Shown: positions 8,005-14,870 of the stretch, piece by piece | Layout: each line of letters starts with the position of its first letter | How positions within the stretch are numbered: the stretch's first letter is position 1 | Assembly: GCA_964446495.1 (NCBI GenBank) | Contig: CAYUOY010000087.1 | Coordinates: 1-16,443, forward strand | Origin: JAADHU01 sp964446495 | GTDB taxonomy: Bacteria; Pseudomonadota; Gammaproteobacteria; Steroidobacterales; Woeseiaceae | Direction of reading: 5' to 3' | DNA length: 16,443 nt | Notes under the pieces: model-generated | Database searches by the model: none | The model's input: the letters and a program-made list of their open reading frames with translations, nothing else | Told to the model about the DNA's origin: nothing | Made by a program: the position numbers and the translations under genes

Positions 8005-10509
8005 TCAATAGAAAACCTGGTAGCCGAAACTGAAGAAATAAGACTCGCGCTTCATATCAGTATCGGCAAAAGTCCGATTGGCAAACTGTTTTCCCGCTTC
8101 AAACTCCAGGCGGATTGTTCGCCGCCAGCGGTATTGCAACCGGAGTCCCGGCGTATAGATCCATTCATTGCTCGAGTCCGAGTTGATCTGCCGATAGTCT
8201 ACCCGCAAACGTGGATTGATACGCCATGAACGGCCAAGCGGAAAGCGCGTATCGAGGTTCAGTGACCAGACCTCGGTGGTGTCTGAATCGGCGTAGCGCA
8301 CCCCGAATATGCTGACATCGCCTTGTGCAATCAGGCTGCTCGCCACCATATCCGCCGAGTAATAACGGTAGGTCGTCGCTGGAGTGGCGGCGACGCCGCC
8401 GGAGTCCGGTGTGTCGCTGATCGCCGATTCGCTGGCATTCAGATTCATTTGCAGTTTCGGCGTCAGAGGTCGTGACAGCCCGATGGTCACTGTCGTTGTT
8501 TTTGCGGCGCGGTCCAGCGCCAGTTGCCGGAGCTCATCCTCGGTGAAGATCGTACTGAGCTCGTGAAAGGTGAGTCCGGCCTGCCCAATTAATGCATTTC
8601 CCGTACTCAGGAAGGGGCTCCTGCGCCGGTCAACCATTCCAGACAGCGTAAATGATGAGGGCAGTCTCCAACTCCCTTGCAGGAACATGCTCCCCACTTC
8701 CTTGAAAGACGTATCGTAGTCGATCAGTCCCCAAAGGCTTTTGTTCTCTGCAAAATATCGCATCTCGCTGCCCACGACCTGGCGATCCTTGATGCCATTG
8801 ATATCCTGCTGCAGGAAAAACAGTCCGAGGTCCAGATTGTCCCCAATGGGGCCAAAATTCGAGCTTATACCGTAGAAGGTCCTCGAGTCGTTCACACTGT
8901 CGGCTGTTGAGTAGACTGGTTTGCCGAAAACGGTATCCAATCGTAACTTTTCCGTTGCCTGGTAGGTGAGGTTGATGCCATCGAAGCGGCCGAGAACGCC
9001 GCCATTGTTACGGGACTGGCGACCGAGGCGGCCACGCAATCCCGTCTTGCCGTCGGCAAGGTCGGTATAGGCATAGGAAATCCGCAGGTCATTGCCACTG
9101 CTGCGTGAATCTTTGAGGAAATCACTACGGTAACCGGTGGTCAATCGGGACGAGAAATCGAAGCGCTCTCCACGGCGGCGAACATCGATATTGATATCAG
9201 AGTACAGCGAAGACTGACTAACAATATCATCGGTAGCGTCTGGCTGATTGACGTCGCGCCGATAATACTGTGAGAAAAACGTCCGCAGGCTCCAGGCGTT
9301 GGCCTGTTGCCGCGCGCGGGAACTGGCGCTTTGGGTCGAGCCTGGCCTGGCCTGGCCTGGTTGCGAGAGCAGGGCGGATAGTCGTTGCCGGACTCTGGGG
9401 GCGCCCTCGCTGTCCGGGTAAATCGCGAGATAGCGTTGATACTCCGCCTTGGCGTGTGCTATTTGCCCGTTTCGTTCGCGCGCCAGGGCCAGGTACTCCT
9501 GCGCCTGTTGCTGATATAGATTCGGTGGTTGTTGCAGGACTTTGGTGTAGATCTGTACGGCGCGTGAGATTTCCCCCGCGGTCATTGCGCGGCGTGCGTC
9601 ACTCATGAGCCGTGTCAGGTTATCGTCATTGGCGATATCGTGGGCTATCGGCGCAGGGAGCGCGTCGCTCGGCGCGGCCGCATTCGGTTCGACCGCGGAG
9701 GACACAAGAGGCGCTCTGGATGTCATCTTTGTTTCGTTCGCGCGGTCAATCCATGCCGATGAGTACTGACGACGTACGCTAGCCAGTTGCCTTGCAGCAT
9801 CCTGGGCAGTGTCAAAGTATCCGAGCCGCAGGCGGTACCAGGTTACATTGTCAATGATGGCCTCAGTCACGAAAACAGATTGTCCGCGGTCCAAATCCAG
9901 TTTCGGCATGTCGCCCACACCGGGCGGTCTGCGCGAGGATTCGAGATTGATGACATACCGTGTCGGGAGAGTCCTCGCGTGAGGGACCCGCCGGCCGGCC
10001 TTTTCTGCTGACGGTGGAGCAACGGTGGCGGTCAACGGTTTGTCGAAATAGACGCGCACGACAATTATTTTGTCGTCGGTTGAGGGGACAATCGAGAACC
10101 GTACGTGTTCACTGAAGTTCAGGCGCAATAGTGATCCGGCCGGCGTAGCACCGTCGTACTCCAGATTGATTAACTTCGCATCATCGGCATCGACCGGTCG
10201 ATATTGTTCCCGACTGTTTGTCACCAGCGGCGAGACTCCGTTGCAGACGCCAGTTGACTCCAGGCGAATGCGCAGCAGATCACCGTCATTGGCTGGTTGG
10301 TGATCGATGTATTCTACGCCACAATTGAATCCCACCCGAATTTCCGCGAGATAATTGCCTTTTGAGACCTGGGTGCCAGATATGAACCCGGGCCCCGCCA
10401 CGGCCACAGTTCCCCAGGAGAGCAGCACTCCCATAACCACCGCCTGACAGATACGTGTCAAGCTTCTCGTGGAGTCAATGCAAAAACTATCGATTTCAAG
10501 AATACGCAT
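8005..10509 (-). CDS. SPOR- and TPR-containing outer-membrane beta-barrel (porin-like) protein of cytochrome cluster
   Basis: 834 residues from the ATG at 10509 (a TTG at 10530 is an in-frame alternative overlapping the upstream gene). Visible order: a long signal peptide ending AVA near residue 38; an N-terminal beta-rich domain (about 43-155) with a likely disulfide pair Cys63/Cys89; a SPOR-like domain (about 183-256, from TRYVINLESS to the segment WYRLRLGYFDTAQDAARQLA); a proline/alanine-rich linker; a two-to-three-helix-pair TPR (about 297-383, RAVQIYTKVLQQ and AKAEYQRYLAIYPDS); then about 430 residues of alternating polar/aromatic strands ending SYFFSFGYQVFY, the aromatic end typical of an outer-membrane barrel. 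SPOR domains bind denuded peptidoglycan, so the barrel may be anchored to the cell wall. It follows two large multihaem cytochrome genes by 11 bases, which argues for a porin through which a cytochrome passes. No MtrB-type CxxC motif is seen. Confidence 0.82.
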   Translation of the reverse strand: MRILEIDSFCIDSTRSLTRICQAVVMGVLLSWGTVAVAGPGFISGTQVSKGNYLAEIRVGFNCGVEYIDHQPANDGDLLRIRLESTGVCNGVSPLVTNSREQYRPVDADDAKLINLEYDGATPAGSLLRLNFSEHVRFSIVPSTDDKIIVVRVYFDKPLTATVAPPSAEKAGRRVPHARTLPTRYVINLESSRRPPGVGDMPKLDLDRGQSVFVTEAIIDNVTWYRLRLGYFDTAQDAARQLASVRRQYSSAWIDRANETKMTSRAPLVSSAVEPNAAAPSDALPAPIAHDIANDDNLTRLMSDARRAMTAGEISRAVQIYTKVLQQPPNLYQQQAQEYLALARERNGQIAHAKAEYQRYLAIYPDSEGAPRVRQRLSALLSQPGQARPGSTQSASSRARQQANAWSLRTFFSQYYRRDVNQPDATDDIVSQSSLYSDINIDVRRRGERFDFSSRLTTGYRSDFLKDSRSSGNDLRISYAYTDLADGKTGLRGRLGRQSRNNGGVLGRFDGINLTYQATEKLRLDTVFGKPVYSTADSVNDSRTFYGISSNFGPIGDNLDLGLFFLQQDINGIKDRQVVGSEMRYFAENKSLWGLIDYDTSFKEVGSMFLQGSWRLPSSFTLSGMVDRRRSPFLSTGNALIGQAGLTFHELSTIFTEDELRQLALDRAAKTTTVTIGLSRPLTPKLQMNLNASESAISDTPDSGGVAATPATTYRYYSADMVASSLIAQGDVSIFGVRYADSDTTEVWSLNLDTRFPLGRSWRINPRLRVDYRQINSDSSNEWIYTPGLRLQYRWRRTIRLEFEAGKQFANRTFADTDMKRESYFFSFGYQVFY
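9341..9360. repeat. (CCTGG)4 pentanucleotide repeat inside the barrel gene
   Basis: Four exact head-to-tail copies of CCTGG, read on the coding strand as PGQARPG in the linker between the TPR and the barrel (about residue 384-390). Gain or loss of one unit would shift the frame and remove the barrel. Four copies is short for a phase-variable tract. Confidence 0.6.
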
Positions 10510-10520
10510 AATCGATGGTT

Positions 10521-12353
10521 TTAATCCCAATCCCGGTCACTGATTCTGTGGCAGCCACTGCTGGCGCAATTTTGGTCCCGAGCTATGCCATTGTGTTCGT
10601 CTTCACCTGGCTTGTAGGAGTTGAAATGACACCCCGCACAGTTTGGTATGTAGGCTGGTGTGCGCCAGTTGACGGGCTCTGCATTACCCAGGTGACACGC
10701 GGTGCACTGCAGGTTCCCTCTGTGATCCAGCGGTTCAAAAGTTAACGTCGTGTGATTGAAATTGTCCGGTTGCCACGCAGCCGTGTCATGACACGAATCG
10801 CATTCTTTCGCGGTTACGAAGTGTCCGGTATTTTTTCCCGTGGCGATCACACCGTTGTGACAGGTAGAACAGGATCCCAGCACTTGTGTGTGGTCGACGG
10901 TATCGACGGGCGCCCACAGATTAGTGCTATGACAATCCTCGCACACGTTGGTCGTTTGCACGTGCGTCGGTCCCTTTCCAGTAGCATCGGTGCCGTTGTG
11001 GCAGCTGAAACAATTGTTAACAATATTGACGTGATCGAAAAATGCCGGCAGCCAGGCCACGGTGGTGTGGCAGTCATCGCAATTATTGCCGCTGGTAATG
11101 TGCGTCGGATTTTTCCCGGTAGCGATCGTGCCGTTATGGCAGGAACCGCAGGTACCGACAACCTGAGTGTGGTCGACGGTGTTGACCGGTGCCCAGATAA
11201 CATTGTTGTGGCAATCTTCACAAATATTGGTGGTCTGGATGTGCGTTGGATTTTTTCCGGTGGCTCCAGCGCCGTTGTGGCAAGTAGAGCAGCCTGCGAC
11301 GATGCTGGCATGATCGAAGTTAGCCGGGATCCACGCTACGGTCGTATGGCAATCGTCACAGTTGTTGCCGCTGGTAATGTGCGTCGGGTTTTTCCCGGTA
11401 GCGATGACGCCGTTATGGCAGGAACCACAGGAGCCCAGTATTTGAGTGTGATCGACGCTATCGGCGGGCGCCCACAGACTACTGTTGTGGCAATCCTCGC
11501 ACACATTGGTGGTCTGAATATGGGTTGGATTCTTACCGGTGGCTGTGACACCGTTGTGACAGCTTGAGCAGTTGGCCACGATACTGTCGTGATCAAAGGT
11601 AGCGGGAAGCCACCCGGTGGTCGTATGGCAGTCATCGCAATTATTGCTGCTGGTGAGGTGGGTCGGATTTTTACCAGTCGCTATCGTGCCATTGTGACAG
11701 GAACCGCAGGTACCGATGACCTGGGTGTGATCGATGAAGGTAGCCGGCTGCCACAGAGAAGTGTTGTGGCAGTCTTCGCAAATATTAGTGGTCTGGATAT
11801 GCGCCAGGCTCTTACCGGTCGCTTTCACGCCATTGTGACAGCTAGCGCAACTGCCGGTGATGCTCGCATGGTCAAAAACGGCGGGAGTCCAGGAAGAGGA
11901 CTGATGGCAGTCATCACATTGCTCGCCGCTGGTGAAATGGGTGGGATTTTTTCCCGCTGCAACAACACCGTTGTGGCAGGACCCACAACTTCCAGTGACT
12001 GCAGTATGGTCCATATAGCTGACCGGGCTCCAGGCCGACGTGGTGTGGCAGTCTGAACAGAAGTCCGTCGAGGAAACATGATTTGGCGGTTTGATGGAGG
12101 CACTGCCGAGACCAATACGGGAATGGCAAGCGACGCAGTCCGGATTGGTTCCTTTGAACGAGCCGGCCGCATGACATCCCTCGCAACTCACATTCGTATG
12201 CGCTCCGTCCAGGTTGAATCCGGTACTGAAATGGTCGAATGGCTCCTGTGCCAGCAGCTTCGCCGGCATCATGGCGCATGCGAGAACTAGCCAGGCAATA
12301 ATCAGCATCGCTCGTTGACAGAGGTTTCTCTGGGCCAATGTATCAATTTTCAT
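10521..12353 (-). CDS. 24-haem repeat c-type cytochrome, exported
   Basis: 610 residues from the ATG at 12353. A Sec signal peptide runs to about residue 36 (AKLLAQ, then EPFDHF). I count 23 CXXCH motifs plus one CX4CH (CASSGCH) near the C-terminus, so up to 24 covalent haems, about one per 25 residues. From residue 99 to 470 the protein is four tandem copies of a 93-residue unit, each with four haem motifs and four extra histidines (in DHTx, PTHxT, FDHxS and PTHIQT), followed by a partial fifth copy and a divergent end. The one-to-one supply of non-motif His supports bis-His coordination, but this is inferred. The start has AGTGAGGA upstream and an ATGA overlap with the 21-haem gene. It lies between that cytochrome and the barrel gene, so it is a candidate for the outer-surface or transmembrane partner. 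No lipobox is present. Confidence 0.95.
   Translation of the reverse strand: MKIDTLAQRNLCQRAMLIIAWLVLACAMMPAKLLAQEPFDHFSTGFNLDGAHTNVSCEGCHAAGSFKGTNPDCVACHSRIGLGSASIKPPNHVSSTDFCSDCHTTSAWSPVSYMDHTAVTGSCGSCHNGVVAAGKNPTHFTSGEQCDDCHQSSSWTPAVFDHASITGSCASCHNGVKATGKSLAHIQTTNICEDCHNTSLWQPATFIDHTQVIGTCGSCHNGTIATGKNPTHLTSSNNCDDCHTTTGWLPATFDHDSIVANCSSCHNGVTATGKNPTHIQTTNVCEDCHNSSLWAPADSVDHTQILGSCGSCHNGVIATGKNPTHITSGNNCDDCHTTVAWIPANFDHASIVAGCSTCHNGAGATGKNPTHIQTTNICEDCHNNVIWAPVNTVDHTQVVGTCGSCHNGTIATGKNPTHITSGNNCDDCHTTVAWLPAFFDHVNIVNNCFSCHNGTDATGKGPTHVQTTNVCEDCHSTNLWAPVDTVDHTQVLGSCSTCHNGVIATGKNTGHFVTAKECDSCHDTAAWQPDNFNHTTLTFEPLDHRGNLQCTACHLGNAEPVNWRTPAYIPNCAGCHFNSYKPGEDEHNGIARDQNCASSGCHRISDRDWD
10944..12059 (-). 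repeat. Four tandem 279-bp repeats encoding 93-residue tetrahaem units
   Basis: Four exact-length units at 11781-12059, 11502-11780, 11223-11501 and 10944-11222 (5' to 3' on the minus strand), with a partial fifth extending to about 10740. Each unit is itself a doublet of 47 and 46 residues with two haem motifs each: CEDCH/CGSCH and CDDCH/CxSCH types. The DNA copies are also similar; for example GCCGCTGGTAATG recurs on the plus strand at 11088 and 11367, exactly 279 bases apart. This points to amplification by unequal recombination. Confidence 0.93.
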
Positions 12354-13915
12354 TGGATGGTCCTCACTTCCCGGAAAGAGTTGGCGGAGTGGCAACGACC
12401 ACAGTCATAGCCGAATTCGCCATCGTGAATATCATCAGAACGATGGCAGTCGCTACAACGGCTGCCGAGTCTTGTCTGCGCTTTTAGCGACTGTCGATGG
12501 CAGCTCTCGCAGCTCACCGCCAAATGGGCGCCGTCGAGCAGGAATTTGGTCTGAGTATTGTGGTTGAACTGCCAGGCTTCCCAATTGACCGGGTTGTGGC
12601 AACCCGCGCAGTTGTCGTCGAAGCGGCCATTGTGTGGGTCCTCTTCGCGGTGGCAGTCTACGCAGGCATCAGGCGCATCCTGGAACACGTGTGAGTCGTG
12701 GCAACCTTCGCAGTCGGTAGCGGCATGCGTGCCTAGCAAAGGAAAAGTCGTCAGATCATGATCAAAAAAAACGTTGTCCTGCCACGATGCTTCGTTGTGA
12801 CAGTCATTGCAGACGACACCTTGCTCACCTTCGTGGGCATCATCTTCCACATGGCAGGAGTTGCAATCCGAGCGCAGTTCGATCTCGAAAACCGGTTCGA
12901 GATGACAGGACTCGCACTCGATTTTCTCGTGCGCGCCGTTCAATGGATGGCTGGTGTCGATATTGTGATCAAACGTTACTCGGGACCAGTCCTGGCTTAC
13001 GTGGCAGGTAGCGCACTCTTTGCCAAAGTGGCCATTGTGACTGTCGTCTTCCAGGTGGCAGGATATACAGGCGACCTGCAATTCATCCGCAAAAGGATCG
13101 TCGCTGTGGCAGCCATCGCATGTCTGCTCGGCGTGCTGTCCATCCAGCAGAAACCGGGTATCACGATCGTGATCAAAACTCGTATCGGCCCAGTCAGTAG
13201 GGCTATGGCAGTTGTCACACTCCTTTCCGCTCCGCCCGTTGTGCGTGTCATCCTGGGCATGGCATCCATAACAGGTGGTCGCCGTATCTTGAAAGGTCCG
13301 GTCCTCGTGACAATCCAGGCAGGCAATCTTCTGGTGTTTGCCTATCAATGGGTAGTTGGTCGTATCATGATCAAATTCGACCTCCATCCAGTCAGTTGGC
13401 GTGTGGCAATCGGCACAAGCAGTGCCCATGGCATCGTCGTGAACATTGTCTTGTTCGTGGCAGGAATAACAGTCGCCGGGTGCGTCACGAAATTTCTCTT
13501 CGGCAACATGGCAATCGGTACAGGCAACCTCACCATGCCTTCCCAGTAATTGGAAATTCGTAAAAGTGTGGTCGAAGGTTTTCTCATCCAGTTGTACGAT
13601 GTCGGCGTCTCGTCCTTCATGGTCGCTATGGCAATCGGCGCAAGCGTGTTCGCCAGCGCCAGCAAACAAGCCATGGAAGCCGGCCGCTTGCTGGATATCG
13701 AACGCAACCTCTTCGTGGCAATCCAGGCAAAGGGCTGTTTGATTGTTGCGGTCGAATGCCGTGTGGCAGGAGGAGCACTTCGACTCAATGTCTGCATGGC
13801 CTTCGATTACTTTTCCCGGCATCACCAGAGTTTCAATGCCTGCGGCATCGCCTGGCTCTGTACTGAAAATTGCTAAAGCCATGGTGAATCCAGTTAGGAA
13901 AATTCGCAGGTTCAT
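12350..13915 (-). CDS. 21-haem c-type cytochrome, exported (periplasmic electron carrier)
   Basis: 521 residues from the ATG at 13915. The signal peptide is about 26 residues (hydrophobic LTGFTMALAIF, end near DAAG). I count 21 CXXCH motifs. The N-terminal 160 residues hold five of them and include CADCHSDHEGRD, a pattern I associate with cytochrome c7/c3-like proteins. Residues 167-504 are five modules of 66-69 residues, each with three haem motifs, and a last CGRCH closes the protein. Each module also carries conserved FDHD, GxH and DDxH histidines, so every haem could be bis-His ligated. The protein is acidic, unlike the neutral, Asn/Thr-rich 24-haem neighbour, which fits a soluble periplasmic shuttle. 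The start at 13915 follows the upstream stop by 20 bases; the frame extends back to 14017 but those codons overlap the upstream gene. It ends with ATGA overlap into the next cytochrome. Confidence 0.95.
   Translation of the reverse strand: MNLRIFLTGFTMALAIFSTEPGDAAGIETLVMPGKVIEGHADIESKCSSCHTAFDRNNQTALCLDCHEEVAFDIQQAAGFHGLFAGAGEHACADCHSDHEGRDADIVQLDEKTFDHTFTNFQLLGRHGEVACTDCHVAEEKFRDAPGDCYSCHEQDNVHDDAMGTACADCHTPTDWMEVEFDHDTTNYPLIGKHQKIACLDCHEDRTFQDTATTCYGCHAQDDTHNGRSGKECDNCHSPTDWADTSFDHDRDTRFLLDGQHAEQTCDGCHSDDPFADELQVACISCHLEDDSHNGHFGKECATCHVSQDWSRVTFDHNIDTSHPLNGAHEKIECESCHLEPVFEIELRSDCNSCHVEDDAHEGEQGVVCNDCHNEASWQDNVFFDHDLTTFPLLGTHAATDCEGCHDSHVFQDAPDACVDCHREEDPHNGRFDDNCAGCHNPVNWEAWQFNHNTQTKFLLDGAHLAVSCESCHRQSLKAQTRLGSRCSDCHRSDDIHDGEFGYDCGRCHSANSFREVRTIQ
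12361..12368 (-). promoter_or_regulatory. Ribosome binding site deciding the 24-haem cytochrome start
   Basis: AGTGAGGA on the minus strand ends seven bases before the ATG at 12353, within the last codons of the upstream cytochrome gene. This supports the 12353 start over the longer frame beginning at 12395, which would place residues before the signal peptide. Confidence 0.6.
12404..13417 (-). repeat. Five 66-69-residue trihaem protein modules
   Basis: Five consecutive modules (66, 68, 68, 67 and 69 residues) in the 21-haem cytochrome, each in the order CxxCHxxxxW, FDHD/FNHN, a GxH segment, CxxCH, CxxCH, then a DDxHxG segment. Module lengths vary and the DNA is diverged, so this is an older duplication than the 279-bp array next door. 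Confidence 0.85.
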
Positions 13916-13935
13916 GTCGAGGTCAAGCCGGGTGG

Positions 13936-14844
13936 CTAGTACATGTGTACGGCTAGTACGTGGAACAGGGCCGATATCACCATCATGAAAAAGATCGGCA
14001 AATGAAAGACATGCCACAATGCGAACAGTCGTTCGTAGAAGGAGAATTGTGCAACCCGGCCCATCAGACTCGTGTAGTCCCGAATAAATGAGGCGGCGGT
14101 TCGGGCAAAACGCTTGTAGTCTTGCGCAATGACATCTGATGATGCCGCCGCAAGTCTTAACTCACGACGCGCCGTCGACAGCAACGAGAGCCGCACAAAG
14201 TGGTGCGTGAAGGTCCAGCCCAGGCTGCGTCCAATGCCGAGAGACTGTGTCACCCGATCGCCTTGCAACTCGTTGGACAAGCTATCGAGCCGCTCGATCA
14301 GTTCCGGCATCAGTTTGGCCAGTCCGTGGCTTTTCTCCACCGACTTGGCAAGTTCCCCTTGCAATTCGCGCAGGCTGGTTTTTTGTCCATACAATCCGCG
14401 GTGGATTCGGGCGTAGAAATGGCGTCCAATAACACCGCTGCCGGCGACGAGTAGCATGCAATAGAACGCGACGCGGCTGTTGAATGAGCCCAGATTGAAA
14501 TTGCAGTGATAAAGAATCAACAGAGGTCCTGCGAGCCCAAGGATCATATGCATCCGAAACCAGAATCTAGTGGGACCCAAGCGGTGCAGGAAGCGGATGC
14601 GTTTGCGTAGCGGGTAAAGAAGCAGGGTCAGCATCATGGAGCCACCGGCAATACCCAGCCAGTATCCCACTCCCTCTTCGGGATTGATCCAGTTATGTTC
14701 ACGTAGCAGCCAGCCAGCGCTTATCAATACGATCAACGATGCGTAGCCCCAGAAAGAACTGTCCTTTTTCCGCCTTCGGCGTGTCACGCCGGAAGAGGCC
14801 TTTCCACTGACCCCAATGGGTTGTTTTATGACTATCTCGTTCAT
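13936..14844 (-). CDS. Cytochrome-b-like inner-membrane protein, candidate quinol-linked electron donor/acceptor
   Basis: 302 residues with five predicted membrane segments (about 31-48, 59-78, 97-114, 125-141, 275-299). The basic run RRRRKK at 22-27, RKRIRF after segment 2 and RHFYARIHRG after segment 4 put the N-terminus and the 142-270 loop in the cytoplasm. The loop looks helical and possibly coiled-coil at 155-195. Four histidines form two pairs: His99/His113 in segment 3 and His281/His295 in segment 5, each 14 apart. That spacing is the one seen in cytochrome b and ferric-reductase-type di-haem bundles, so two b haems are likely. His278 and His300 are further candidates. There is no flavin or NADPH domain. 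It sits between ccmI and the cytochromes, so it probably exchanges electrons between the quinone pool and the 21-haem protein. The family is not one I can name. Confidence 0.75.
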   Translation of the reverse strand: MNEIVIKQPIGVSGKASSGVTRRRRKKDSSFWGYASLIVLISAGWLLREHNWINPEEGVGYWLGIAGGSMMLTLLLYPLRKRIRFLHRLGPTRFWFRMHMILGLAGPLLILYHCNFNLGSFNSRVAFYCMLLVAGSGVIGRHFYARIHRGLYGQKTSLRELQGELAKSVEKSHGLAKLMPELIERLDSLSNELQGDRVTQSLGIGRSLGWTFTHHFVRLSLLSTARRELRLAAASSDVIAQDYKRFARTAASFIRDYTSLMGRVAQFSFYERLFALWHVFHLPIFFMMVISALFHVLAVHMY

Positions 14845-14870
14845 ATATTGAGTCCGTGTTGTTTTTTTTA

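Noticed and set aside
8005..10530. MtrB/PioB-type assignment for the barrel
   Set aside because: Neither the N-terminal CxxC nor overall layout of MtrB is visible; the protein has SPOR and TPR domains instead, so only 'porin-like barrel' is supported.
10752..11567. 271-codon plus-strand open frame with internally repeated protein sequence
   Set aside because: It is exactly antisense to the 279-bp haem repeats; the open frame follows from the biased CXXCH codons and inherits the repeat. It has no recognisable domain and no ribosome binding site.
10944..12059. Regular repeats that could suggest a CRISPR array or satellite
   Set aside because: The period is 279 bp, the whole repeat is coding in one frame with conserved haem motifs, and there is no repeat/unique-spacer alternation.
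12354..12395. Longer N-terminus for the 24-haem cytochrome starting at 12395
   Set aside because: It would put 14 residues before the signal peptide and overlap the upstream gene; the ATG at 12353 has a good ribosome binding site and ATGA coupling.
12758..13549. 263-codon plus-strand open frame over the 21-haem cytochrome
   Set aside because: Antisense shadow of the strongly biased cytochrome gene; hydrophobic Val/Ala-rich translation is the usual complement of Cys/His/Asp codons.
13916..14017. Longer N-terminus for the 21-haem cytochrome starting at 14017
   Set aside because: The extra 34 residues overlap the upstream membrane-protein gene and would precede an otherwise normal signal peptide.
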